This document shows positions 10,617 through 20,073 of a DNA stretch of 64,000 bases, one piece after another. A program made the translations under genes and the position numbers. The stretch covers positions 184,855 to 248,854 of the forward strand of contig JACKNO010000006.1 of the NCBI GenBank assembly GCA_024234815.1. The letters run 5' to 3'. The notes below the pieces were generated by a model that was given only the letters and a program-made list of their open reading frames with translations, did no database searches and was not told the origin of the DNA. Positions within the stretch are counted from its first letter, which is position 1. Every line of letters begins with the position of its first letter. The stretch is from Pseudomonadales bacterium (GTDB lineage Bacteria; Pseudomonadota; Gammaproteobacteria; Pseudomonadales; Halieaceae).

Positions 10617-11597
10617 ATGAGCAACATCTTCGCTGATAACTCCCTGACTATAGGAAAAACGCCACTGGTGAAGATCAACCACATCAGCGACGGCAATATC
10701 TATGTCAAACTGGAGAACCGGAATCCCGCGATGTCGGTCAAATGCCGTATCGGCACCAGCATGGTACTGGCCGCCGAGGAAGACGGCAGCCTCAAGCCGG
10801 GCATGACCATCGTTGAGCCCACCAGCGGCAACACCGGCATCGCCCTGGCCTTCGTGGCCGCGGCTCGCGGCTATGGCTGCATTCTCATCATGCCCAACAC
10901 CATGAGCCTGGAGCGCCGCATGCTGATGAAATCCCTGGGCGCGGAAGTGATCCTCACCGACGGCGCCAAGGGCATACCCGCCGCCATCCAGAAAGCGGAG
11001 GACATCATTGCGTCGGACCCGGACAAGTACTGGGGCCCGCACCAGTTCGAGAACCCCGCCAATCCCGCCATTCACGAAAGCACCACCGGCCCTGAAATCT
11101 GGGATGACACCGATGGCAAAATCGACATCCTGGTGTCCGGTGTCGGCACCGGGGGCACTCTCACGGGAATATCGCGTTACATCAAGAATACATGTGGCAA
11201 AGCCATCACCACCGTGGCCGTAGAGCCGGATTCCACCACGATGATCACCGCTACCATGGCGGGGACCGAGCCCAGCCACGCACCCCACAAGATCCAGGGC
11301 ATCGGCGCGGGGTTTGTCCCCGCCAACCTCGACCTGAGCATGGTCGACCAGGTTGAGCAGGTATCCAGCGACGAGGCCATGGAGTGGGCGCACAAGCTGA
11401 TGCGGGAAGAGGGAATACTTGCCGGCGTATCCTGCGGCGCCGCCATGGCCGCCGCCCACCGTATTTCGCAGCAGGCGGGCAACAAGGACAAAATGATCGT
11501 TGCGATTTTACCGGATTCGGGAGAGCGTTATCTGACCTCCCCGCTGTTCGCAGGTCGCTTCAGCGAGAATGAGACCGTTCAGACCACGGTGAGTTGA
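10617..11597 (+). CDS. cysK: cysteine synthase A
   Basis: O-acetylserine sulfhydrylase makes cysteine from O-acetylserine and sulfide with PLP. The 326-residue protein has the Schiff-base lysine at position 42 (AMSVKCRIG), the substrate loop [12 protein letters not shown], and the PLP phosphate-binding loop [10 protein letters not shown]. The C-terminal block is [10 protein letters not shown]. Phrases such as SVKCRIG favour CysK over CysM. The ATG at 10617 fits the conserved N-terminus ([16 protein letters not shown]). The longer upstream frame crosses the small RNA promoter zone and lacks conservation. A convergent acetyltransferase gene ends six bases after its stop. Confidence 0.96.
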   Translation: MSNIFADNSLTIGKTPLVKINHISDGNIYVKLENRNPAMSVKCRIGTSMVLAAEEDGSLKPGMTIVEPTSGNTGIALAFVAAARGYGCILIMPNTMSLERRMLMKSLGAEVILTDGAKGIPAAIQKAEDIIASDPDKYWGPHQFENPANPAIHESTTGPEIWDDTDGKIDILVSGVGTGGTLTGISRYIKNTCGKAITTVAVEPDSTTMITATMAGTEPSHAPHKIQGIGAGFVPANLDLSMVDQVEQVSSDEAMEWAHKLMREEGILAGVSCGAAMAAAHRISQQAGNKDKMIVAILPDSGERYLTSPLFAGRFSENETVQTTVS

Positions 11598-11603
11598 GCC
11601 GGA

Positions 11604-12197
11604 TCAGGAGCGGTCACGCAAGGTCTGGAGCCGCTCCCGCACTCTGGGCCACTCCCGGTCGATGATACTGAAATAGACTGAATCGCGGACAAATCCGCCC
11701 TGTACAATCATGTGATTGCGCATTACCCCCTCGCGGGTTGCGCCAATCCGTTCCAGGGCACGCTGCGATCGCAGGTTGCGGGCGTCTGTCTTGAATTCAA
11801 CCCGCACGCAACCGCAGCGGTCGAAGGCCTTGGCAAGAAGCAGCAATTTTGCCTCGGTATTGACGCCCGTGCGCTGCCACTCCTGACCCAGCCAGGTCCA
11901 GCCAATTTCCAGGGAGCGGTGCTCGGGCCGGATATTCAGGTAGCGGGTACTGCCGACCACCCGGTCCTTCCCGGTTTCCACTATCGCATACGCAAGCTGG
12001 TTGGGCGTCGTAACCGCCTCTTCAATCCATTGCCGGGTGTCGGCTATGTCGACAAAGGCCGCTCTGGGCATATAGTCCCAGTCGGCGCCGCTGCGCGCCC
12101 GGTTATAAAGACCATTGGCGTGGTCGAGTTGCAGGGGTTCCAGGCGAACGCCCTCCCCCCGCAATATTTCAGGCTCCACGCGCATACCGGAATTCAC
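11604..12197 (-). CDS. GNAT N-acetyltransferase, RimJ/RimL type
   Basis: A 197-residue GNAT-fold acetyltransferase of the RimJ/RimL-like group. Visible blocks are the N-terminal strand GVRLEPLQLDHANGLY, the central VVGSTRYLNIRPEHRSLEIGWTW and the acetyl-CoA-binding stretch following WQRTGVNTEAKLLLL. The C-terminal block is FKTDARNLRSQRALERIGATREG. It starts with GTG overlapping the qor stop codon (GTGA), so it is co-translated with the quinone oxidoreductase. The substrate is unknown. Relatives acetylate ribosomal protein N-termini or small molecules. Confidence 0.88.
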   Translation of the reverse strand: MNSGMRVEPEILRGEGVRLEPLQLDHANGLYNRARSGADWDYMPRAAFVDIADTRQWIEEAVTTPNQLAYAIVETGKDRVVGSTRYLNIRPEHRSLEIGWTWLGQEWQRTGVNTEAKLLLLAKAFDRCGCVRVEFKTDARNLRSQRALERIGATREGVMRNHMIVQGGFVRDSVYFSIIDREWPRVRERLQTLRDRS

Positions 12198-13165
12198 GGC
12201 ACGATCACCGTGGAACCGCTGGTCATACGGCTCTCCAGGTCCCGGTGCGCCTGCTGTACGTTCGCCAGTGGGTAGCGCTGGCCTATTTCCACCCGCACCT
12301 GGCCCGCGAGCACACGGTCGAAGAGGGCGGCGCTGGACTGCCGCAGTTCCTCGGTGGTGGCGGTGTAGGTGAACAGCGTGGGACGCGTGATATACAGGGA
12401 GCCGCGCACCGACAAGCCCTGCAGATCCAGGGGCGCAGGCAGGCCTGACGCATTGCCAAAGCTGACCATGAGGCCGCGGGGTCGCAAACAGTCCAGCGAG
12501 ATTTCAAAAGTGTCCTTGCCGACGCCGTCATAAACCACTGGCAGTTTGTCACCGCCGGTAATTTCCAGCACGCGTTCCACCACGTTTTCCCGGCGGTAGT
12601 TGATCACGTGGTGGTAGCCGTGAGCCAGCGCCAGCGCCGCCTTTTCCTCCGAACCCACCGTCCCGATCACGGTGGCGCCGATACTATTGGCCCACTGCCC
12701 GAACACCAGGCCAACCCCACCGGCGGCGGCGTGAAACAGGCAGGTGTCCCCCGGCTTCAGCTCGTATGTGCGTTGCAACAGGTACTCCGTGGTCTGGCCC
12801 TTGAGCATCACTGCTGCGGCCTGCTCGAAGTCGATGCCCCCGGGTATTTTCACGAGCCGCGCCGCCGGCAGGTTGAGTGCCTGCGCGTAGGAACCAAAGC
12901 CGGCGGAGCAATAGGCAACCCGCTCTCCCACCGCAAGGTCCACCCCTTCTCCCACGGCCTCGATCACCCCGGCCCCTTCCATTCCGATTCCGGTGGGCAT
13001 CGGCAACGGGTAGGTACCGCTGCGGTGGTAGGTATCGATGAAATTGAGCCCGATTGCGCGGTTGCTCACTGTCACCATGCCGGGGCCAGGCGGCTCCAGC
13101 GCCACATCCTCCAGCACCATTACCTCCGGCCCGCCGGTCTTGTGTATCCTGATAGCCTGTACCAT
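12194..13165 (-). CDS. qor: zinc-independent quinone oxidoreductase
   Basis: A medium-chain dehydrogenase/reductase of 323 residues that reduces quinones with NADPH in one-electron steps. The N-terminal GroES-like domain has GLNFIDTYHRSGTYPLPMP and no zinc ligands. The Rossmann domain has the motif AAAGGVGLVFGQWA. Both match E. coli QorA closely. It is the first gene of a two-gene unit with the acetyltransferase. The 186-base gap to the divergent helicase gene must hold both promoters; a 10-base palindrome (ACACTAGTGT) near 13288 lies in it. Confidence 0.94.
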   Translation of the reverse strand: MVQAIRIHKTGGPEVMVLEDVALEPPGPGMVTVSNRAIGLNFIDTYHRSGTYPLPMPTGIGMEGAGVIEAVGEGVDLAVGERVAYCSAGFGSYAQALNLPAARLVKIPGGIDFEQAAAVMLKGQTTEYLLQRTYELKPGDTCLFHAAAGGVGLVFGQWANSIGATVIGTVGSEEKAALALAHGYHHVINYRRENVVERVLEITGGDKLPVVYDGVGKDTFEISLDCLRPRGLMVSFGNASGLPAPLDLQGLSVRGSLYITRPTLFTYTATTEELRQSSAALFDRVLAGQVRVEIGQRYPLANVQQAHRDLESRMTSGSTVIVP

Positions 13166-13351
13166 ATCTTCTCGCTCCCCGCCTGAAAGTGTGTCGCAAC
13201 CCGGACCTGCGCGCTGCCTGTGTCGGATACCGGATTGGGTAATGGGCCAGCCGGAATCCGTGCCGGACAGTTGTTCCCCTGCCCGGGCACACTAGTGTAC
13301 CTTGTCACCCCAATTGTTACAGTGAGCGAGTCGTGAAAAGGAAAAACTGCC

Positions 13352-14686
13352 GTGCTTGAAGAACTGCAACTGGACAGGCGACTGCAACTGGCGCTGGACG
13401 CGCTGTCTTTCGACTCAACAACCGAGGTGCAGAGCCAGGTCATTCCCGCGGCGCTGGCCGGGGGTGACCTGGTGGTCAGCGCTGAGACCGGCAGCGGTAA
13501 AACCCTGGCCTACCTGGTACCAACGGTACAGCGACTGCTGGCATCGGACGCACCTCGAGAGTACGGTCCCGCCGCACTTGTCCTGGTGCCCACCCGTGAA
13601 CTCGCCCGGCAGGTGTTGAAGCACTGCAGGGCGCTGCTGGCGAAAACGCCCCTGCAGGTGTACGGCATTACCGGCGGCGCCGATTTCAGGTACCAGGAAT
13701 CCCTGTTTCGCAAGAATCCGGAGATCATCGTCGCCACACCGGGACGGCTGCTGGAGCACTGCGAACGCAAAAGCACCAGCCTGGCAGAGCTGCAGGTACT
13801 GGTGCTGGACGAAGCCGATCGCATGCTTGATATGGGGTTCCGGGACGATGTCCTGAAGATCATCGGCTACAGCCCCGATTCGCGCCAGGTCATAATGGTA
13901 TCCGCGACCCTGAACCACCGGGAACTGGGCGCCATCAGCCGCTCCCTGCTTAAAACGCCGCAAACCATCGCGGTGGGAACGGCGCGGGAGCCCCATAGCA
14001 CTATCGACCACCAGGTGATGCTGGCGGATGGCCAGGAACACAAGGACAAGCTCCTGTTCGCGCTGCTGGAGCAGGGCGGCTATGGGCGAGTGCTGGTGTT
14101 CGGCAACAAGCGCAGTACCGCGATAAGGCTGGCGGGGTTACTGAAGTACCACAAGCTGCGCTGCGCCTGCCTGCACGGTGAAATGTCCACCGAGGATCGC
14201 CGCCAGGTGATCACCCGGTTCAACGACGGCAAGCTGAGCATACTGTGCGCCAGCGACGTGGCTGCCAGAGGCATCGACATCAAGGACATCGACCTGGTAA
14301 TCAATTACGACCTGCCGCACAGTGGTGATGACTACCTGCACCGCACTGGCCGCACCGGCAGAGCCGGCGCCAGCGGCCTCGCGCTGTCGCTGGTGACCGC
14401 CACCGACTGGAACCTGATGATCAGCATAGAGCGCTACCTGAAGCTGGATTTCCAGCGGCGCAGCCTGCCCGGGCTGAAGGCCCGCTTCAATGGTCCCAAA
14501 AAGCAAAAGGCCTCGGGCAAGGCCGCTGGCAGCAAAAAGAAGGTGCCAAAACCAGCCGCAGCCAAAAGCAAATCCCGCAAGCGCAACCAGAAGAACGTCG
14601 GCAAACCCTCCGCCAGGGTCAAACGCGATCCAGCGGAGAAAAATGATGGTTTTGCGCCGCTGATGAAGAAAAAACCCAGGCCCTGA
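13352..14686 (+). CDS. DEAD-box ATP-dependent RNA helicase
   Basis: An RNA-unwinding ATPase with all helicase motifs in order: Walker A AETGSGKT, PTRELARQV, TPGRLL, the DEAD box (VLDEADRMLDMGF), SATL, and HRTGRTGRAG. The core fills residues 1-370. A lysine/alanine/serine-rich basic tail (about 375-444) is typical of bacterial DEAD proteins that bind structured RNA. The start is GTG at 13352 behind GGAAAAAC. Its size and short Q-motif region resemble the SrmB/RhlE class, so ribosome assembly or RNA decay is likely, but a specific orthologue is not claimed. The stop TGA overlaps the ATG of thpR (TGATG). Confidence 0.93.
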   Translation: MLEELQLDRRLQLALDALSFDSTTEVQSQVIPAALAGGDLVVSAETGSGKTLAYLVPTVQRLLASDAPREYGPAALVLVPTRELARQVLKHCRALLAKTPLQVYGITGGADFRYQESLFRKNPEIIVATPGRLLEHCERKSTSLAELQVLVLDEADRMLDMGFRDDVLKIIGYSPDSRQVIMVSATLNHRELGAISRSLLKTPQTIAVGTAREPHSTIDHQVMLADGQEHKDKLLFALLEQGGYGRVLVFGNKRSTAIRLAGLLKYHKLRCACLHGEMSTEDRRQVITRFNDGKLSILCASDVAARGIDIKDIDLVINYDLPHSGDDYLHRTGRTGRAGASGLALSLVTATDWNLMISIERYLKLDFQRRSLPGLKARFNGPKKQKASGKAAGSKKKVPKPAAAKSKSRKRNQKNVGKPSARVKRDPAEKNDGFAPLMKKKPRP

Positions 14687-15222
14687 TGCGAACTTTCTTC
14701 GGACTCGAGGCGGAAGCGACAACAGCGATTCAGATTGCTGACTGGCGCGACCGCCAGTTTGCTTGCGATGGCCGCCCGGTGCCGCCCGCCAATTTTCATA
14801 TCACGCTGGCATTTGTCGGGGAAACTTCACCCCAGGCACTGGAAAACCTGTGCCTGTCCGTGGATGCCTGGCTGGCCAGACAAGACACCCGGGGTGCGAA
14901 GCTGCTGCTGGACTGCACAGGCTACTGGCCCAAACCGGGCATTTACTGGCTGGGGCCGAAGACCTGGCCTGACACCCTGTCCGAGCTCGCGGCGAAACTG
15001 CGGCAGCTGGCGACCAATATCGGTGCCAGGCGCGACCGCAATCCCTTCCAGCCCCATGTAACCCTTTTTCGCCAGTGCGTGACGGCGCCGCTGGCGCCCG
15101 CCACAGAACCCGCGATTACCCTGGCCTATCGGCATTTCACCCTGTTCGAATCGAGACAGGGTAAAAGCGGGGTGAGTTATCACCCACTGCAACACTGGGA
15201 ACTGGCCGCCCCCGCTGGTTGA
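14686..15222 (+). CDS. thpR: RNA 2',3'-cyclic phosphodiesterase (2H family)
   Basis: A 178-residue 2H phosphoesterase (formerly called 2'-5' RNA ligase) that opens 2',3'-cyclic phosphates at RNA ends. Both HxTx catalytic motifs are present: FHITLAFVG near residue 36 and PHVTLFR near residue 125. The N-terminus RTFFGLE is the family strand. Its ATG overlaps the stop of the DEAD-box helicase gene, so the two RNA-acting genes are translated together. Confidence 0.93.
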   Translation: MRTFFGLEAEATTAIQIADWRDRQFACDGRPVPPANFHITLAFVGETSPQALENLCLSVDAWLARQDTRGAKLLLDCTGYWPKPGIYWLGPKTWPDTLSELAAKLRQLATNIGARRDRNPFQPHVTLFRQCVTAPLAPATEPAITLAYRHFTLFESRQGKSGVSYHPLQHWELAAPAG

Positions 15223-15294
15223 ACTCCCGACTCGCGCCTTGCTTCGGGAATACGCTAGACTTGCCTACCCAATTGTTTTCGGAACCTGGTAATA

Positions 15295-17337
15295 ATGTCC
15301 AATCCCCTGCTCGAACAGAACGCCCTGCCGCCCTTTTCCGCGATAACCCCGGCGGATGTGGAACCAGCCGTAACCCGACTGATAGAACGCAACAAGGCGG
15401 CCATCGAGGCGCTCCTGGAAGCGCACGACAACTACAGCTGGGACAATTTCTGGCGACCGATTGAACAGATGGAGGATGAACTGGCACAGGCATGGTCCCC
15501 TGTTTCGCACCTGAACAGTGTCGCCAACAGTGACGAGCTGCGGGCGGCGTACAACACCTGCCTGCCTCTGCTCTCCGACTACAGCACCTGGAGCGGTCAG
15601 CACAGCGGCCAGTACGAGGCCTACAGCCAGATCGCCCGGGGCGAGGAGTTCGCGTCCCTGGACAACGCACAGCGAAAGGCGCTGGACAACGTATTGCGCG
15701 ACTTCCGCCTGGCGGGCGTGGCATTACCCAAGGCGCAAAAGGAGCACTATGCCAGGTTGCGCAAACGGCTATCGGAACTGGGCAGTCGTTTCAGCGACAA
15801 CGTGCTGGACGCCACCAACGCCTGGAGCAAACAGGTCACCGAGGAGCAGCTGGCGGGGCTGCCGGCCACCGCCATCGCCAATGCCCGCCAGGCGGCCCGG
15901 CAGGCGGGCTTCGACGGCTGCCTGATCACCCTAGAGTTCCCTTCCTTTTACCCGGTGCTGGCCTACTGCGAGGACGCCGCACTGCGGGAAGAAGTCTACC
16001 GCGCCAATAGTACCCGTGCTTCAACCGAGGGTCCCCACGCCGGCAAGTGGGACAATACTGCCATCATCGAGGAGATCCTCGACCTGCGCGGGCAACTTGC
16101 CGAAGTACTGGGTTTTGCCAACTATGCGGAACTCTCCCTGGCTACAAAAATGGCGGACAGCCCATCCCAGGTCGCGGATTTTTTGCAGGAGCTGTCACGG
16201 AAGTCGCGGCCACAGGCCCTCGCCGAGTGGGCCGAGCTGCAGGAATTCGCGCGCCGGGAGTACGGCGCCGAAACGGTCCACGCATGGGACGTAAGTTTCT
16301 ACAGTGAAAAACTGCGAGAGCGCCGTTACCAGGTGTCGCAGGAGGATATTCGCCCATACCTGCCGATCACCCGCGTGTTGCCGGGACTGTTTGCCGTCGT
16401 TCAGTCGCTGTACGGAGTGACTGTGCGGGAGGTAAGCGAATTTGACAGTTACCACCCGGACGCCCGCCTGTTCGAACTGCTGCGGGACGGCGAGGTGATC
16501 GCCCGTTTTTATCTGGACCTCTACGCCCGGGCAAACAAGCGTGGCGGAGCCTGGATGGACAACTGTCGCGTACGGCGGCTGGTGGGACAAACCCTGCAGG
16601 TGCCCGTCGCTTACCTGGTCTGCAATTTCACGCCGCCGGTGGGTGAGACGCCTGCCCTGCTCACCCATACTGAGCTGACGACACTGTTCCATGAATTTGG
16701 CCACGGTCTGCACCACATGCTGACCCGGCAAACCGTCGCCTCGGTGTCGGGAATCAACGGTGTGGCCTGGGATGCGGTGGAACTGCCCAGCCAGTTCATG
16801 GAAAACTGGTGTTGGGAACCTGAAGCGCTGGCCCTTATTTCCGGCCACCACGAGAGCGGTGAGCCCTTGCCGCAGGCGCTGTTGGAAAAACTGCTGGCCG
16901 CGCGCAACTTCCAGTCAGCCATGATGATGGCGCGCCAGCTGGAGCTGGCCCTGTTCGACCTGCGCCTGCACAGCGAGTGGGACCCGGCCGCGGGCAGGTC
17001 GGTGCAGCAGATACTGGACAGCGTTCGCCAGGAGGTCGCGGTGCTGGTACCGCCGCCGTTCAACCGTTTCCAGCACAGCTTTTCCCACATTTTCGCGGGA
17101 GGCTACGCGGCGGGCTACTACAGTTACAAATGGGCCGAGGTACTGTCGGCGGACGCATTCTCACGATTCGAGGAAGAGGGAATTTTCAATCCCGAGACCG
17201 GGGCCGCCTTCCGGACCCACATCCTTGAAATGGGCGGATCCAAAGATCCCATGGAGCTGTTTGTTGCATTCCGCGGGCGCGAACCGGTAATAGAGCCGCT
17301 GCTGCGACACAGCGGCATAGCCGCCGCGGCAGCCTGA
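15295..17337 (+). CDS. prlC: oligopeptidase A (M3 metallopeptidase)
   Basis: A cytosolic zinc endopeptidase of 680 residues that degrades signal-peptide fragments and other peptides. The zinc site HEFGH is at about residues 466-470, within LFHEFGHGLHHML. The downstream third-ligand region is conserved (GINGVAWDAVELPSQFMENW). The N-terminus PLLEQNALPPFSAITP is typical of PrlC. Length is as expected. Its ATG has no strong ribosome site (GGTAATA). The convergent pterin gene lies 36 bases away. Confidence 0.97.
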   Translation: MSNPLLEQNALPPFSAITPADVEPAVTRLIERNKAAIEALLEAHDNYSWDNFWRPIEQMEDELAQAWSPVSHLNSVANSDELRAAYNTCLPLLSDYSTWSGQHSGQYEAYSQIARGEEFASLDNAQRKALDNVLRDFRLAGVALPKAQKEHYARLRKRLSELGSRFSDNVLDATNAWSKQVTEEQLAGLPATAIANARQAARQAGFDGCLITLEFPSFYPVLAYCEDAALREEVYRANSTRASTEGPHAGKWDNTAIIEEILDLRGQLAEVLGFANYAELSLATKMADSPSQVADFLQELSRKSRPQALAEWAELQEFARREYGAETVHAWDVSFYSEKLRERRYQVSQEDIRPYLPITRVLPGLFAVVQSLYGVTVREVSEFDSYHPDARLFELLRDGEVIARFYLDLYARANKRGGAWMDNCRVRRLVGQTLQVPVAYLVCNFTPPVGETPALLTHTELTTLFHEFGHGLHHMLTRQTVASVSGINGVAWDAVELPSQFMENWCWEPEALALISGHHESGEPLPQALLEKLLAARNFQSAMMMARQLELALFDLRLHSEWDPAAGRSVQQILDSVRQEVAVLVPPPFNRFQHSFSHIFAGGYAAGYYSYKWAEVLSADAFSRFEEEGIFNPETGAAFRTHILEMGGSKDPMELFVAFRGREPVIEPLLRHSGIAAAAA

Positions 17338-17373
17338 CCCCGGGTGGCTCCGGCCCTGCCCCCGGGTTCCGGG

Positions 17374-17856
17374 TCAGCTCGCGCTCCAGCCGGCGCATCC
17401 CTTCTGGCCAGGGCCGGAGGCGACACAGAGTTCGATCTCACGCAGGTCGTCATCCGCGGATAAGGCCAGCAATCCCTGCAACAGGTAGCGCGAAAACTCC
17501 TCCACCGTGGCATTGCGGATAGGAAGCAGCAGAGTATCGCTTTTCAGGAATCGCATCTGCTCGCCGGCAAAGCTCACCCGATAGCAGTCGCCCTCCTCCT
17601 CGATCGACTGGAAAGGCGACTCAGCCGCCAGCAGCATATATTCGTCCAGGGCCTCGCAAAGGGTAGCCAGCCGGTTCTTGTATACGTTGTAGTCGGCGGC
17701 GAAACCATTGTCGCCCATGGGCGCCACGATGCGCGCGGATACCGAGTAATTGTGCCCGTGCAGGCGCTCACGCTGCGTGGCGCTGAAAATCGTGTAATGC
17801 GCCGCAGAAAATTTATGGCGCTCCTTGTCGATATAGAGGGTGGTCAGTTGTTCCAT
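17374..17856 (-). CDS. 6-pyruvoyl-tetrahydropterin synthase family, PTPS-III-like
   Basis: A 160-residue tunnelling-fold protein of the QueD/PTPS family. The three zinc histidines are visible: His20 in KFSAAH and His33 and His35 in HGH. The catalytic cysteine that QueD and PTPS carry before HGH is absent. A glutamate stands there instead (Glu30, in ERLHGHNY), which is the ExxHGH signature of PTPS-III. Proteins of that group can replace dihydroneopterin aldolase (FolB) in folate synthesis. The start at 17856 is chosen because the family's first strand begins just after it. Annotation as QueD would be doubtful. It is divergent from an SDR gene and a YhhQ-like transporter. Confidence 0.85.
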   Translation of the reverse strand: MEQLTTLYIDKERHKFSAAHYTIFSATQRERLHGHNYSVSARIVAPMGDNGFAADYNVYKNRLATLCEALDEYMLLAAESPFQSIEEEGDCYRVSFAGEQMRFLKSDTLLLPIRNATVEEFSRYLLQGLLALSADDDLREIELCVASGPGQKGCAGWSAS

Positions 17857-18004
17857 CGATACTGTCTGCTCATTCGCGGTAGGGGCATTGTTACGCCTGC
17901 CTGTCGTCGGCGCAACCGCGGATACCCAAACTGTCGGCACGTGGGCGCCCAGTGCGGTATCATGCCCGGCAGTTCACATGTAGCGCAAAGGCGGGGACCC
18001 AACA

Positions 18005-18706
18005 ATGAAAACGGCAATTATTACCGGCGCCAGCGTTGGCATTGGCAGGGCGACCGCCGAGGCGTTCCTGGCCGAGGGCTTCGATGTCTACAATCTGTCT
18101 CGTCGCCCCTGCCCGGTGCCGGCGGTCACCAACCTCGCCTGCGACCTGGCTTCCACCAGCTCTATTGCCAGTGCCTGTGAAGCCCTCGCTGCAGCCATCA
18201 AAGGCTGCGAGTCGGTGGCGCTGGTCCACAACGCAAGCCAGATGCGCAAGGACGGCGCCATGGACTGCGACAGCGACAGCCTGCGCGATGTCCTGGAAAC
18301 CAACGTGGTCGCCATCAACAGCCTCAACCGACAACTGCTGCCGCTGTTGCCGCGCGGCTCCAGTGTGCTCTACGTCGGTTCCACCCTGTCTGAAAAAGCC
18401 GTGCCATACTCTTTCAGTTACGTCATCAGCAAACATGCCCAACTCGGCATGATGCGGGCCACCTGCCAGGACCTCATGGGCAGCGGCCTGCACACCGCGC
18501 TGATCTGCCCCGGTTTTACCGATACCGAAATGCTGCGCACCCACCTTGGGAACGATCCTGATCTCGAGCGTTTGATAGCCGGCATGAACAGTTTCGACCG
18601 CCTGATAGACCCTGCCGAAATCGCCGAGGTGATCCGCTGGGCGCACCACAACCCGGTCATCAACGGCGCCGTGCTGGCCGCGAATCTCGGCCAGAAAGAG
18701 AGCTGA
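18005..18706 (+). CDS. short-chain dehydrogenase/reductase, sepiapterin-reductase-like
   Basis: A 233-residue NAD(P)-dependent SDR. The dinucleotide motif TGASVGIG (residues 7-14) and the active-site Tyr139-x-x-x-Lys143 (SYVISK) are present, as is a conserved HNAS. The overall pattern (CPGFTDTEML after the active site) resembles the sepiapterin-reductase/benzil-reductase branch, which would fit the neighbouring pterin-synthase-like gene. The substrate is inferred only from context. The stop is followed after three bases by the GTG of the transporter gene, so the two are probably one operon. Confidence 0.88.
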   Translation: MKTAIITGASVGIGRATAEAFLAEGFDVYNLSRRPCPVPAVTNLACDLASTSSIASACEALAAAIKGCESVALVHNASQMRKDGAMDCDSDSLRDVLETNVVAINSLNRQLLPLLPRGSSVLYVGSTLSEKAVPYSFSYVISKHAQLGMMRATCQDLMGSGLHTALICPGFTDTEMLRTHLGNDPDLERLIAGMNSFDRLIDPAEIAEVIRWAHHNPVINGAVLAANLGQKES

Positions 18707-18709
18707 GCA

Positions 18710-19483
18710 GTGCTTTACGTGGCGGACTTGCGCGAGCGCAGGGAGCGCACCTTCCTGGTACTTGCGGGATTCTTTCTCTGCGCCATGACCCTGCTCAACG
18801 TCATCGGCATAACCCGCTTTGTCCAACTGGGCCCCATGGCGCTCGCCGTCGGCGTACTGCCCTACCCGCTGACATTCCTGTGTACGGATCTTATCTGTGA
18901 ACTGTACGGCAAGGCCCGCGCCAATTTCCTGGTGAGCGTAGGCCTGGGCCTCAACATCTTCATCCTGCTTGTACTGTTCGCCGGCAACGCCCTGCCGGCG
19001 GTACCGCCGGACAGCATGCCACCCTGGCAGATCCTGCAACTGGCGGCACCGGTCGCGCTGCCCACCGGCGAGGTGGTGGAACACAGCGTGGGACTGTACC
19101 AGTTGATCTATGCCACGACCTCGGGCGCAATGGTCGCCTCGATGGTGGCCTATATTGCCGCCCAGTACTGCGATGTCCACCTGTACCATTTCTGGAAGCG
19201 TGTCACCGGCGGCAAACACCTGTGGATTCGTAATAATTTCAGCACCCTGATAAGCCAGATGGTGGATTCAGTGATGGTGATCTCGGTGACATTCGGTGCG
19301 GCATACCTGCGCGGCGACATGGCTTTAGATGTCATCCTGATGCTGGTAGGCAGCAACTACCTGTTCAAGGCCGTTGTCGCGCTGTTGGATACCGGCCCCC
19401 TGTACCTCGCGGTTCACTACCTGCGGCGCTACCTGCAGCTTCCCGGCAATGAAACCGTGGCCAGCGTCATCGATCCGCCCTAG
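18710..19483 (+). CDS. VUT/YhhQ-family transporter (queuosine-precursor type)
   Basis: A polytopic membrane protein of 257 residues and about six helices. It has the family blocks LTFLCTDLICELYGKARA and TLISQMVDSVMVISVTFG. Characterised members (YhhQ, QPTR) import the queuosine precursors preQ0 and preQ1. The start is GTG at 18710, directly after the SDR stop. The location beside PTPS- and SDR-type genes fits transport of a pterin or deazapurine. There is no tgt or queA gene here to prove the substrate. Confidence 0.88.
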   Translation: MLYVADLRERRERTFLVLAGFFLCAMTLLNVIGITRFVQLGPMALAVGVLPYPLTFLCTDLICELYGKARANFLVSVGLGLNIFILLVLFAGNALPAVPPDSMPPWQILQLAAPVALPTGEVVEHSVGLYQLIYATTSGAMVASMVAYIAAQYCDVHLYHFWKRVTGGKHLWIRNNFSTLISQMVDSVMVISVTFGAAYLRGDMALDVILMLVGSNYLFKAVVALLDTGPLYLAVHYLRRYLQLPGNETVASVIDPP

Positions 19484-19662
19484 TGTCGAGCCCGCGCATG
19501 CACATCAGCACCCGCGTGAATGGCCAGAGCCTGCACCGCGCCGATGTCGCAACTTGACCGCCCTTCGCTTCACTACTAATGTCAATCACAAACCTGCTGG
19601 CAAAGGGTGGGAAACCAGACCAACGGGCCTGCCGAACAATACGGTGCAAATGGAGAGTGCTC

Positions 19663-19992
19663 ATGAATAAATCATCATTGAATATGGCGGCGCTGTGCCT
19701 GCTTGCGGCTGCGGGTACGGCCTACGCGGATGCGGATAAAATGCAGGTGGGCAAGCAGGTCTATGAAGCGTCCTGCTCGCACTGCCATGACAGCGGCAAA
19801 GAGGGCGCGCCGGTTCTCGCCGACATGGTGGAATGGACTGATCGCACCCAGATATTATGGTCCGACGTGCATCTGCAGCACGTCGATGACGGCTTCTTCA
19901 AAGACCCTGGTGACGGCTCCATGCAAGAGATTACCGCCGACCAGATGGAAGCGGCGACCAACTACATGGTGTCAATCGCCGGCAAGAAATAA
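19663..19992 (+). CDS. c-type cytochrome, cytochrome c5-like
   Basis: A 109-residue periplasmic monoheme cytochrome. The signal peptide ends near AYADAD. The haem motif is CSHCH within VYEASCSHCHDSGKEGAP, and the C-terminal helix is ATNYMVSIAGKK, as in cytochrome c5. The usual axial-ligand block of c5 (Met in an MP-x-GG context) is missing. The only candidate methionine in that stretch is in GDGSMQEI, after an unusual DDGFFKDPGDGS insert. The start at 19663 gives the proper signal peptide. It probably shuttles electrons in respiration, but the partner is unknown. Confidence 0.88.
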   Translation: MNKSSLNMAALCLLAAAGTAYADADKMQVGKQVYEASCSHCHDSGKEGAPVLADMVEWTDRTQILWSDVHLQHVDDGFFKDPGDGSMQEITADQMEAATNYMVSIAGKK

Positions 19993-20073
19993 CGCACTGT
20001 TGGCCAGCGGATACCCGCGTGACTCCCCAGGGTCGCGCGGTGGGTCAGCTACGCAAGGCGCACTCCATATCCA

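Noticed and set aside
17857..18004. Possible preQ1 riboswitch before the SDR-transporter pair
   Set aside because: I looked for a short stem with a C-rich loop and an A-rich tail near the start codon and found none.
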